23,919 nucleotides of DNA from Bacteroidales bacterium (GTDB taxonomy: Bacteria > Bacteroidota > Bacteroidia > Bacteroidales > F082), in NCBI GenBank assembly GCA_016285355.1, contig JAEEQP010000057.1, forward strand, positions 1-23,919, given 5' to 3'. A program made the position numbers and the translations under genes. Shown piece after piece: positions 15,709-23,915 of this stretch (position 1 is the first letter of the stretch; each line of letters opens with the position of its first letter). The notes below the pieces were generated by a model. The model did not search any database, was not told where the DNA came from, and worked only from the letters and a program-made list of their open reading frames with translations.

Positions 15709-15734
15709 GATGATGACCATCAAATTGTTGTGAT

Positions 15735-15768
15735 TTTGCCTTTCCAAAGCGAATAATTTCTATTTTTG
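15735..15768 (+). promoter_or_regulatory. Promoter of the susC-susD-regulator operon
   Basis: TTTG (15735-15738) and TATTTTTG (15761-15768), spacer 22 bases, slightly longer than usual. The -7 box ends 23 bases before the ATG at 15792. Confidence 0.6.
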
Positions 15769-15791
15769 CCTCATAAATCATGTAAAACCTT

Positions 15792-18700
15792 ATGTCTATG
15801 AACAAGAAAACGCTACTATTTTTCTTCTTGCTTGCATTAATGACCCCGTTGGCCGCACTTGCCCAAAGCATCACGGTGAGCGGTAAGGTCATTTCAAGCG
15901 ACGATGGCTACGGCCTGCCTGGCGTCACCATTCAGGTGAAAGGCACTTCGACAGGCACAGTGACCGACATCGATGGTAATTACTTTCTGAAAGCCGACAG
16001 CCAGGATGTGCTGATTTTCAGCTTTGTCGGCTACAAGACCAAGGAGATTGCCATCAAAGGCAAAAACAAAATTAATGTGACCCTTGAAACTGATGCACAG
16101 ATGCTCGACGACGTGGTGGTCACGGCTCTCGGCATCAAACGTCAGAAACGAGAATTAGGCTATGCTACCGAAGAAATCGGCGGCGAAATGATTGCCAAAT
16201 CGGGTTCGGGCAGCGTCATCAGTGCCTTGAGCGGTCGCTCGGCAGGTGTGCAGATCATCAACCCGAACGGCGTGGATGGCGGTGCATCGCGTATCACCAT
16301 CCGTGGTAACAACAGCATCTTCGGCGACAACCAGCCTCTCATCGTGGTCGACGGCGTGCCGATGACCAATGAAGGCGGCGTGACCGACTGGAGCGGTGGC
16401 CGCGACTGGGGTACAGCCCTCAACAACATCAACCAAGAGGACATCGAGAGCCTTGACATCCTGAAAGGCCCCACGGCAGCAGCTCTTTACGGCTCGCGTG
16501 GCGGCAACGGCGTGGTGCTCATCACCACAAAGAAAGGCTCGAAACAAAGAGGTTTGGGCATCAGCTACTCCGCTGGTTTCAAGATTACTACACCTTATTT
16601 GTACCGCTCGGTGCAGAACAAGTATGGTGCTGGGGGCCCCATCACTTTCCATACCCCGACGCTCATCCCGATTGAAGGGATGTATGACGACAACGGCAAC
16701 CAAGTGTATGAGTATCCGGGCATCTACAGCGTTGACGACGGCCCTGCCGGTGAGCCCACCAACACCACATTCGGTTACTATGGCGGTGCCCAAAGTTGGG
16801 GTCCGGCGATGAATGGCGAAAGCGTTCTTTGGTGGGACGGACAGGTTCGTGACTATTCGGCCCAACCCAACAACCTGAAGATGCTCTTCAAGAACGGCCA
16901 CACGATGAACCACAACGTGGCCTTCCAGAATGCCGGCGACTTCGGTAGTGTCCGTGTCTCTTTCACCGACTCGCGCACTGATGCCATCATCGACAACTGT
17001 AACTTGCGTCAGACCACCGTCAACGTGGGAACGTTGCTGAATGTGTCAGAGAAAATCAAAGTCGATGTGGCGTTCACCTATTTGGATTATTACCGCCTCA
17101 ACTCGCCCGAGATTGGTGAGTCGAACAGCAACTTCAACAAAGGTCTACTCTACAGCTGGCCTCGTAGCTGGAAAGGTATCGAAGCCATGAGTTACGAAAA
17201 TGAGGACGGCACGATGAACACCTTTGACGGTTATCCTTACCCCTACATCTACAGCAGCACCTTCTGGACGTTCTACAACAACAATACGACCCTCAACCGC
17301 GATAAAATGTATGGCTCCATCCGACTTTTGTACGACATCACACCTTGGTTATCCGCAAGTGCAAAAGTGGCCCTCGACTGGACCGATGATAGCTATACCA
17401 CCAAGCACAAGCCCACCACCATCACTGGCATGGCAGGCGGCTACTACTCGAAAAGTAAATCTTCCTCACTCACCCGCGACATGGACTTCCTGCTCACGGC
17501 TCACAAGGACAAGATTTTTGGCTCAAAGTTCAATATGCGCTTCTCTGTTGGTGGTGAGCAATACTACGGCTATCGCGAAGGCATCAACGGCACTTCGGGC
17601 ACTTGGGCTTACGCCAACCTTTACACGATTTACAACTACTCCAATGCCTCCGAACGCACCTTTGGCGAATCGAAATGGGAGAAACAAGTCAATTCCTTGT
17701 ATGCCTTCTTTAATCTGAGCTACAGCGACTGGCTGTTCTTGGATGTGACAGGTCGTAACGACTGGTCATCGACCTTGCCTTCCAACAACAACTCCTATTT
17801 CTATCCTTCCGTCACTTTGAGTTTTGTCCCGACCTCGACCTTCAAGAACTGGAATTGGGGACCTGTCAATTACCTGAAACTGAGAGGTTCATGGGCACAA
17901 ACTGCCAGCGATACCGAACCTTACCAACTGACTTACACCTACAGTACTGGCTCTTTCGGGCACCAACTTTCGGCTGCCCTGCCGACTACCGTTCCGCCAT
18001 TGGAATTGAAGCCCCAGCGTCAGCGCAGCTATGAACTCGGCTTCGACCTCGGTTTAGGTGCCCGCTTTAACTTGGACTTCACCTATTACAACATCTACAG
18101 TTGGGACCAAATACTTTCCTCGCCGCTCGCTCCTTCTTCGGGTGCCAGCAACGTGACCATCAACACAGGTGTGGTGACCAACAAAGGTATCGAGGCTATC
18201 ATGACCTACGACATCGCCCAAGGCAAAGACTATGGTGTTCAAGTGGGATTGAACCTCGCCCGCAACAAAAACAAGATTGTGGATTTGGCAGGTGCCAATA
18301 TGTACACGCTTTCTGAGATATGGGGCTCGAATGGTCCCGCCGTCGCTGTGGAAGAAGGCGACGAATATGGTACCATCTACGGATGGGATTATGTCTATGA
18401 ATACACCATGTCCGACGGCACAGTTGTCGGACCGTTCTACGATGAAAACGGCAAACCGTTGCCTTTGTTGAACGAAACCGGCACTACCTATCTGAAAACC
18501 GATAACCGCGTGCCGATTGGCAACTGCGCACCTTTGGTGACAGGCGGTATCAATCTGAGAGCTTCCTATAAGAACTGGTCGCTGTATGCTTTGGTCGATG
18601 CCAAGTTGGGCGGTCAGATTTATTGCGCTTCATACGTGGTGGCCATGCAGACCGGTCAAAGTTTGGAGACGCTTTATGAGCGTGAGGGCAACGGCCTGCC

Positions 18701-19124
18701 GTATTATGAAAACGGCGAATTGTTGGGCAACTACGGTGTCATTTTGCCAGGCTACTGCATCAACACCGAGACGGGTGAGGCCGTCCAAAATGAACACGTG
18801 GTGCATTACCTCTACAAATACATGCCTAACTTCGGCGGCTGGGGCAACATCCTCAGCACCCCTGGCATCGTGAACAACACTTGGATCAAAATGCGCGAGC
18901 TTTCATTGACCTACGACTTCCCGCGCAAGTGGTTGGACAAGCAGAACTTCTTCAAACAGGCTTCTATCTCCCTTGTGGGTCGCGACCTGTTCTACATCTA
19001 CAAGACCCTGCCCGACAACATCAATCCCGAAGGCACCCAAGGCTCAGGCAACGCCCAAGGCCTCGAATATGCCTCCTACCCCGGCACACGGTCATTTATG
19101 CTTAACCTTAAAGTCAGCCTCTAA
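15792..19124 (+). CDS. susC: SusC/RagA-family TonB-dependent outer-membrane transporter
   Basis: 1110 residues, normal for the family. The signal peptide ends near LAALAQ (25); a second ATG at 15798 could also start it. Residues about 28-105 are the carboxypeptidase-regulatory-like domain typical of SusC (VSGKVISSDDGYGLPGVTI, TDIDGNYFL, FSFVGYKTKEI). The TonB box and plug follow (DDVVVTALGIKRQKRELGYA; DNQPLIVVDGVPM; DILKGPTAAALYGSRGGNGV). The remainder is a beta-barrel ending in GTRSFMLNLKVSL. With its SusD partner it takes oligosaccharides or peptides across the outer membrane using TonB energy. The substrate cannot be told, as no glycoside hydrolase or peptidase gene is in the window. It is the first gene of the operon with susD and the TPR regulator. 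Confidence 0.97.
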   Translation: MSMNKKTLLFFFLLALMTPLAALAQSITVSGKVISSDDGYGLPGVTIQVKGTSTGTVTDIDGNYFLKADSQDVLIFSFVGYKTKEIAIKGKNKINVTLETDAQMLDDVVVTALGIKRQKRELGYATEEIGGEMIAKSGSGSVISALSGRSAGVQIINPNGVDGGASRITIRGNNSIFGDNQPLIVVDGVPMTNEGGVTDWSGGRDWGTALNNINQEDIESLDILKGPTAAALYGSRGGNGVVLITTKKGSKQRGLGISYSAGFKITTPYLYRSVQNKYGAGGPITFHTPTLIPIEGMYDDNGNQVYEYPGIYSVDDGPAGEPTNTTFGYYGGAQSWGPAMNGESVLWWDGQVRDYSAQPNNLKMLFKNGHTMNHNVAFQNAGDFGSVRVSFTDSRTDAIIDNCNLRQTTVNVGTLLNVSEKIKVDVAFTYLDYYRLNSPEIGESNSNFNKGLLYSWPRSWKGIEAMSYENEDGTMNTFDGYPYPYIYSSTFWTFYNNNTTLNRDKMYGSIRLLYDITPWLSASAKVALDWTDDSYTTKHKPTTITGMAGGYYSKSKSSSLTRDMDFLLTAHKDKIFGSKFNMRFSVGGEQYYGYREGINGTSGTWAYANLYTIYNYSNASERTFGESKWEKQVNSLYAFFNLSYSDWLFLDVTGRNDWSSTLPSNNNSYFYPSVTLSFVPTSTFKNWNWGPVNYLKLRGSWAQTASDTEPYQLTYTYSTGSFGHQLSAALPTTVPPLELKPQRQRSYELGFDLGLGARFNLDFTYYNIYSWDQILSSPLAPSSGASNVTINTGVVTNKGIEAIMTYDIAQGKDYGVQVGLNLARNKNKIVDLAGANMYTLSEIWGSNGPAVAVEEGDEYGTIYGWDYVYEYTMSDGTVVGPFYDENGKPLPLLNETGTTYLKTDNRVPIGNCAPLVTGGINLRASYKNWSLYALVDAKLGGQIYCASYVVAMQTGQSLETLYEREGNGLPYYENGELLGNYGVILPGYCINTETGEAVQNEHVVHYLYKYMPNFGGWGNILSTPGIVNNTWIKMRELSLTYDFPRKWLDKQNFFKQASISLVGRDLFYIYKTLPDNINPEGTQGSGNAQGLEYASYPGTRSFMLNLKVSL

Positions 19125-19199
19125 TTAATCACAAAACACACAAAACAATGCAAAACCTCAAAAAAGCAAGTGTAACGACTCCACAACCGTGTCGCCGCC

Positions 19200-19226
19200 G
19201 GAAAGCAGCCGGTTGGCGTGCTTTCC
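19200..19226 (+). other. Intercistronic hairpin between susC and susD
   Basis: GGAAAGCA (19200-19207) and TGCTTTCC (19219-19226) are perfect 8-base inverted arms with an inner GCC/GGC pair around GGTT. CCTGAC/GTCAGG (19225-19230 and 19245-19250) can form a second small stem just after it. The susC-susD gap is 161 bases, unusually long for this pair. There is no long T-run, so partial termination, RNA processing or mRNA stabilisation is more likely than full termination. Confidence 0.6.
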
Positions 19227-19285
19227 CTGACTCAAAAGGAGTTTTGTCAGGTTTTGAAGGTTTTGTGACAAAAAAGAATACCACT

Positions 19286-20974
19286 ATGAAAAGAAACTTA
19301 TTAATAATTTGTGCAGTGTTAGCCTTGGCCTCCTGCACTAAGAAGTTCGAAGAGATGAACCAAGACCCGTTCTCGCCGACGGGAACGACCATCGAAGCCT
19401 TGTTTAACGGCGTGGTAAGCTCCATGCAGCAGAGCATGAACGAGCAGTTTTATCTGCAAAACGAAATCTGGTATCCCGAAACGGAACTCGGTGCCTTGAC
19501 TTCCGAGGCTTGGGGCAACTCCCAAATCGGAACCTCCAACGTTTGGTCGGACTACTACCTCATGCTGTCCAACATCCGCGAATTGGAAAGACGTTTCGAT
19601 GTCTATGACGAAGAGATGGCCGACCCTGCTATTTGCGACAAAGTGCGCGCCCAGCTCAACATTTTGAAGGCTTACCAGACTTTCAAGGTCACGGATATTT
19701 TCGGCGACATGCCTTACACTCAGGCGGGCCGAATCTGGGAAAACGCCTCTTCGCAGGCCACGATGAAACCCGAATGGGACACCCAGGAGAGCATCTATAA
19801 AACATTGTTGGACGAGTTGGTTTGGTCGCGTGACCTGCTTCATGCCGACTCCTTGACCACCGTCAATGGCAACGAGTATTACAAGCTGCCTTACGATGTG
19901 TTGCTCAACAACAACTACAAACAATGGGCTGAGTTTGCCAACTCGCTTATCCTGCGCCACGGCTTGCGCATGTACGACAAAGACCCCAATTTTGCCAGCC
20001 CAATATTGGCGGAAGCCTACAACTTCCCTTACACCTACTTGAACACTTCGGGTGGCTCGATTACTGGCGGTGCCATTGCTTTATGGCCCAGTGTGTTAGG
20101 TACGAGTTGGGACATCAACTGGTCGTTCCGTGAGCACAAACACCTCCGCATGGGCGAAACGATTTGGAGCTGCATGTCCTCGACCGACGACATGGACGGT
20201 AGCGGCATCTTCGACTATCGCGCTTTCCTCTTCTTCGATACCAGCCACAAGAACGACAGCTTCCCCGATGGTGCCTGGAGACCCTATCCACAGATTCGCA
20301 CTCTCGAAACACCCACCGAAGGCGGCTCACCTTACGCCCAGAGCCGTGACGGCAGCTATACCTTCAAAGGCCCTTCCTGCATTTTCTCACCCTTCAACTA
20401 CTACCTGACCCGCGACGAAAGATATGTGCCGCAAATTTTGATTACTTACGCCGACGTGCTCTTCATAAAGGCGGAAATCGGGGCAAGAGGCATCGGCGGC
20501 ATCACCCTCTCCGGCATGGACCTCGACCAGATGCTCTTCCAAGGCATCTACCAGTCGTGCCTCTTCTGGACCCATCTGCCGCAAAACACCAGTCGCTGGA
20601 CCTATTTCTATCCGCAGTATACCAACTATATCGCTAATTTGGATATCTGGGCATGGAGCAACAACATGGCTTCCAACGTGATGAACTATGCGGTTTACAT
20701 GAACCCCAATTTCGACGGCAGTAACGAGTCCTACCTGACCCTGATCTATCAGCAGCGTTGGCTCAACCTCTTCCGTCAGCCTTGGGAAGCCTGGGCTTTG
20801 ACGCGTCGCACCATGGCGACCCCCACTACCACCGACCATGCCAAGTTGACTTCTTACAGAATGGAGTATCCTCAGAAGGAAATCGAATACAATTATGAAA
20901 ATTACACCAGGCAACTTGCTCGAATGTCGCACGGCGACACGAGACAAACCAAGGTGTGGTGGATGGACTTTTAG
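19286..20974 (+). CDS. susD: SusD/RagB-family outer-membrane lipoprotein
   Basis: 562 residues from the ATG at 19286. The frame extends upstream to 19148, but that stretch (MQNLKKASVTT...) covers the intercistronic hairpin and lacks a signal peptide, whereas MKRNLLIICAVLALASC is a lipoprotein signal with the lipobox Cys at residue 17. The body matches the SusD-like_2 subgroup: FEEMNQDPFSPTG, WSDYYLMLSNIRELERR, LNILKAYQTFKVTDIFGDMP (a family hallmark), DERYVPQILITYADVLFIKAEI and the C-terminal YQQRWLNLFRQPWEAWALTRR. SusD proteins form the lid over the SusC barrel and bind the substrate outside the cell. The stop is 12 bases before the next gene, so that gene is very likely in the same operon. 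Confidence 0.95.
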   Translation: MKRNLLIICAVLALASCTKKFEEMNQDPFSPTGTTIEALFNGVVSSMQQSMNEQFYLQNEIWYPETELGALTSEAWGNSQIGTSNVWSDYYLMLSNIRELERRFDVYDEEMADPAICDKVRAQLNILKAYQTFKVTDIFGDMPYTQAGRIWENASSQATMKPEWDTQESIYKTLLDELVWSRDLLHADSLTTVNGNEYYKLPYDVLLNNNYKQWAEFANSLILRHGLRMYDKDPNFASPILAEAYNFPYTYLNTSGGSITGGAIALWPSVLGTSWDINWSFREHKHLRMGETIWSCMSSTDDMDGSGIFDYRAFLFFDTSHKNDSFPDGAWRPYPQIRTLETPTEGGSPYAQSRDGSYTFKGPSCIFSPFNYYLTRDERYVPQILITYADVLFIKAEIGARGIGGITLSGMDLDQMLFQGIYQSCLFWTHLPQNTSRWTYFYPQYTNYIANLDIWAWSNNMASNVMNYAVYMNPNFDGSNESYLTLIYQQRWLNLFRQPWEAWALTRRTMATPTTTDHAKLTSYRMEYPQKEIEYNYENYTRQLARMSHGDTRQTKVWWMDF

Positions 20975-20986
20975 AAAGATTACATT

Positions 20987-22849
20987 ATGAAAGGCGTAGG
21001 CATATCGTTTGTATTGCTGCTTTTATTATGTTGTGGAAGAAGGGACGTGCAACAAATAGATGGGCAATACAGTGGTGCACATGCGGCATTGGCTGAGATT
21101 GATTCGCTGATGTGGCAGCAGCCCGACAGCGCACTGTCCTGCATCCTGCCGTGTTTTGACACCTGTTGTAGAGACGCAAAATTTTGCGTCTCTACCGCCA
21201 CAGCATACAACCGCCATTACGCCAATCTGTTATTGTCCGAATTGTTGTACAAAAACGATTACGCCCAAACCAACCGCACGGAATTGTTGCAGGCGGTGGC
21301 GTATTTCGATTCGTTGGTGGTGGATGGTGCGGACACACGCGGTGTGTCCCAACAGGCCCGCCCGCGTAGGGACGCACGGCGTGCGTCTGCCCAAAATATC
21401 GCGTTTTTGGATGCCCGCGCCCATTATATTAATGGTGTGGGGTATTATGAAAATGACACTATGGTGGAGGCCTGCAAGGAATACCTCAAAGCTTTGGAAA
21501 TCATGGATGAGCGTTTTGAGGAAAAAGAATTACTAGGTAAAAAGGCTCAATTCATGACGCTGGTTTATACACATTTGTCAAACTTGTTCTCGGATTTGTA
21601 TCTTCATGAGCAGACTATTTATTGGGGATGCTTGTCTTTGTCTTATTATCAAAAATTTGATTATCCTGTATGGCATTTGGCCTGGATTCTGAATGAGATT
21701 GGTTCGCAGTACGATATGATGAAACAATTTGACAGTGCAATTTGTTTTTACCAAAAAGCATTAAATATCTTAAATGATACTACTTCGTTGATGTTTAGGG
21801 ACATTACATCTCATAGAATTTGTTTGGAATACAAAACAGGCATCTGTCAGGCAGATGCATCGGTAAAAAAGCTGCGCCAATTGCTTCTGAGTTCGGAAAG
21901 TGATAGGGAAGCTCAGGCTCGTTATCAGAATATTGGCGAAATATTCTATCACGAACAAAGCTATGATTCCGCTTGGGCTTATCTGAATACGGTTTTCCAG
22001 ACGACATCTGTGATGGGTTTAAAGAGACAAGCTGCCGAATGGTTGGTGGAAATATGCAAGGTGCAAGGCAGAAGTGAAGACATTCTTGGATACGCCGATT
22101 ATCTGGTGCCGTTCGCCAACCAGGAAGAAAACCAAAGTGCCAAAAAATCGGAATTGACCGAACTATACAAAGCCTTCGGTCAAGCCAAATTGAAACGAGA
22201 ACACCAGAAAGAGACGAGGAAACAATTCCGCGTTGCCTTATGTGTTTTTCTTGGATTGCTGGTCGTGGTGTTAATAATAGGACTGTTGTATCAAACAAAC
22301 AAAAGAAGCAAAAAGCGGCTTGAAACCTTGATTGAAACGGAGCGAAATGAACACAAAATACAGCAAGCCGCACTGTCTGGTAGGTTGAAGCGGAGCAATG
22401 CCGCTTTGAAAGAAAAGGAGAAAATGGAGTATTTCAATAGGCTATCAAAACAAAGCCATTACGACCAAGCTGAGAACTATTCTGACGAGCCTATATGCCA
22501 ACGGATTCTTTCCACTTGCAATGACGAAAACCATGCAATAAAATCTTCCATACCTGTTTCTTCGTATGCTAACATCGCACTTACCGATGCCCAAAAGGCC
22601 GAACTCAAGAAGGCGGCTTTAGCCCATTATGCTTCTTTGTTTATGACGCTGAAGCAGCAGCATCCTGAATTGAAAGAGAAAGATTTCCTGTATTGTTACC
22701 TGTCTCTTCTCGGGTTAAACAATGCACAAATAGCCGTCATGACACAGCTTTCCTATAGAACCGTATGGGAAAGAGAAAAGCGTTTGCAACGTATTTTCCA
22801 AAAGGAAGAGCAAATGTCCATTATACTTAACGAAATGATAACATATTAA
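20987..22849 (+). CDS. TPR-transmembrane-HTH regulator downstream of susCD
   Basis: 620 residues, starting 12 bases after susD. The N-terminus is hydrophobic (MKGVGISFVLLLLLCCG), an export signal, possibly a poor lipobox at C15/C16. Residues about 20-400 are helical and contain TPR-like units (ACKEYLKALEIMDERFE; FDSAICFYQKALNILND; YDSAWAYLNTVFQ). A membrane helix spans about 413-435 (VALCVFLGLLVVVLIIGLLY), then a basic coiled coil and a C-terminal helix-turn-helix of LuxR/GerE character (LKEKDFLYCYLSLLGLNNAQ, IAVMTQLSYRTVWEREKRLQ; about 560-604). Bacteroidota have many such envelope-spanning TPR-HTH proteins, thought to sense from the periplasm and act on DNA in the cytoplasm. Its place suggests control of susCD. 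Three palindromes interrupt the coding sequence near codons 61-70, 115-121 and 127-136, without breaking the frame. Confidence 0.85.
   Translation: MKGVGISFVLLLLLCCGRRDVQQIDGQYSGAHAALAEIDSLMWQQPDSALSCILPCFDTCCRDAKFCVSTATAYNRHYANLLLSELLYKNDYAQTNRTELLQAVAYFDSLVVDGADTRGVSQQARPRRDARRASAQNIAFLDARAHYINGVGYYENDTMVEACKEYLKALEIMDERFEEKELLGKKAQFMTLVYTHLSNLFSDLYLHEQTIYWGCLSLSYYQKFDYPVWHLAWILNEIGSQYDMMKQFDSAICFYQKALNILNDTTSLMFRDITSHRICLEYKTGICQADASVKKLRQLLLSSESDREAQARYQNIGEIFYHEQSYDSAWAYLNTVFQTTSVMGLKRQAAEWLVEICKVQGRSEDILGYADYLVPFANQEENQSAKKSELTELYKAFGQAKLKREHQKETRKQFRVALCVFLGLLVVVLIIGLLYQTNKRSKKRLETLIETERNEHKIQQAALSGRLKRSNAALKEKEKMEYFNRLSKQSHYDQAENYSDEPICQRILSTCNDENHAIKSSIPVSSYANIALTDAQKAELKKAALAHYASLFMTLKQQHPELKEKDFLYCYLSLLGLNNAQIAVMTQLSYRTVWEREKRLQRIFQKEEQMSIILNEMITY
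21168..21195 (+). repeat. Perfect 28-bp palindrome inside the regulator gene
   Basis: GTAGAGACGCAAAA is followed directly by its exact complement, with no loop. It is read in frame as part of CCRDAKFCVSTAT. Such GTAGAGACGC-type palindromes look like dispersed REP-type elements rather than conserved coding sequence. Confidence 0.85.
21331..21349 (+). repeat. Second palindrome inside the regulator gene
   Basis: GGACACAC and GTGTGTCC (8-base perfect arms) around GCG, read in frame as part of GADTRGVSQ. Confidence 0.75.
21371..21387 (+). repeat. Third palindrome inside the regulator gene
   Basis: GACGCAC and GTGCGTC around GGC, preceded by GTAGG and followed by TGCCC, so probably a worn copy of a longer GTAGGGACGCAC palindrome. 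It lies 21 bases after the second one, like a paired REP unit, and reads as RRDARRASAQ. Confidence 0.7.
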
Positions 22850-22897
22850 AAATCAAGATATTACTATAAAATCCAAAGAATCCAAATTAGGTTTTTC

Positions 22898-22929
22898 TTG
22901 TCTGATGTTTTTTCCTTGATGTAGTTTTG
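22898..22929 (+). promoter_or_regulatory. Promoter before the small signal-peptide ORF
   Basis: TTG (22898-22900), a 21-base spacer and TAGTTTTG (22922-22929). The box ends 27 bases before the ATG at 22957. The rest of 22850-22956 is AT-rich with no clear terminator for the upstream gene. Confidence 0.5.
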
Positions 22930-22956
22930 CTTCCGAAATTTTAAATCATAATCGTT

Positions 22957-23091
22957 ATGCAAAAACACTTCAATCTAAAACATGTCGCACTACTGCTTAG
23001 TTTGTTGCTGCCAGCGGTATGGTGCGGAGCCAGCGAAATCGGCTTAAAAGATGGTTTCAGCAATATCAATATTAAAAAAAGAAACATTTAA
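22957..23091 (+). CDS. 44-residue ORF with signal-peptide-like start
   Basis: The frame reads MQKHFNLKHVALLLSLLLPA, then VWCGASEIGLKDGF, then NINIKKRNI and a stop. The first 27 or so residues have the basic start, hydrophobic core and small-residue end of a signal peptide, leaving a mature part of about 17 residues. It has a promoter box at normal distance and ends 17 bases before the next gene. It may be a small secreted peptide, or the preserved front of a larger exported protein whose rest is lost. I recognise no family. Confidence 0.45.
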   Translation: MQKHFNLKHVALLLSLLLPAVWCGASEIGLKDGFSNINIKKRNI

Positions 23092-23108
23092 TCAAAAAAA
23101 ATAAGACA

Positions 23109-23915
23109 ATGAAAACGTATCTCATCACACTCTTTATGACAATTACATGTCTTCAAATGGTTCAAGCACAAACGAAGAACTATCTTATCTACAAAGAATA
23201 CGATCCCGATTATTGGGTAGTCTTGACACCAGGTGAGCATTTTGATGTCGATATAGACAATGATGGAAATGGCGATGTAAGATATGATGTTTTCCGTGGA
23301 AATAATTCAAAAACTGGATCTTATGTGCAAACTATTAACGGATGGTTAGCGTGCAGCTATTGTACATTTGATTCAGGTTATGAAAACGTTTTTTTCGACC
23401 TATCCATTCCATTGGACGACCCCTTTCTTGTTTGGGGAGGCCAGTGTCATTTTGAGTCGTTGGTACAACATCCTAGTATAACTCCTTTGGAATACAAGGT
23501 TGCATTGAGATTTCATAACGGTGAGAATTACTATTATGGATGGGCTGAATTCGAGGAAATCCGTGAAGCATATTATGATAGGGGGTGCTTTCATGTAGCT
23601 CGAACCTGCTTTTGCGCCATTCCCAACTATCCATTTGAATGGGGGCAAACGAGTTTAACAGAAGATGTTGAAGAAATGGAGTCAATATCTTTCGCTACAG
23701 TGCATCCCAACCCCACCGACGGCCAAGTCACCATCATAGGAAAAGACCTCAAGCAAGCCGAAGTGTTCAACACGCTCGGGCAGTGCGTGGCCACCGCCAC
23801 GGGCAAAGGCGAAATGCTGCAAATCAACATCGCCAACCTGCCTGCGGGTGTCTATTTCGTCCGCGTCAAGGATAAGGAAGGAAGAAAGTGTGTTAGGAAA
23901 ATAGTGAAAGAATAA
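23109..23915 (+). CDS. Small secreted protein with T9SS sorting domain
   Basis: 268 residues, complete. The signal peptide is MKTYLITLFMTITCLQMVQAQ. The central 170 residues are not a family I recognise. They include DVDIDNDGNGDVRYDV, an Asp-rich possible calcium-binding loop near residue 50, six or so cysteines (CSYC, GQC, GCFHVARTCFCA) that could form disulfides outside the cell, and YYYGWAEFE, a pattern often seen in Bacteroidota surface beta-sandwiches. The last 75 residues (VHPNPTDGQVTIIGKDLKQA, then AGVYFVRVKDKEGRKCVRKI) are a T9SS type A sorting domain. It follows the 44-residue ORF at 17 bases and may share its promoter. Confidence 0.85.
   Translation: MKTYLITLFMTITCLQMVQAQTKNYLIYKEYDPDYWVVLTPGEHFDVDIDNDGNGDVRYDVFRGNNSKTGSYVQTINGWLACSYCTFDSGYENVFFDLSIPLDDPFLVWGGQCHFESLVQHPSITPLEYKVALRFHNGENYYYGWAEFEEIREAYYDRGCFHVARTCFCAIPNYPFEWGQTSLTEDVEEMESISFATVHPNPTDGQVTIIGKDLKQAEVFNTLGQCVATATGKGEMLQINIANLPAGVYFVRVKDKEGRKCVRKIVKE

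Noticed and set aside
16155..16913. A 252-residue open frame opposite susC
   Set aside because: It is a shadow caused by the biased codon use of susC; its product is rich in His, Val and Ala and resembles nothing.
19148..19285. An N-terminal extension of SusD
   Set aside because: The extension covers the intercistronic hairpin and would bury the lipoprotein signal MKRNLLIICAVLALASC inside the protein.
21804..22373. A 189-residue open frame opposite the regulator
   Set aside because: It is the reverse shadow of the TPR-TM segment, with no supporting signals.
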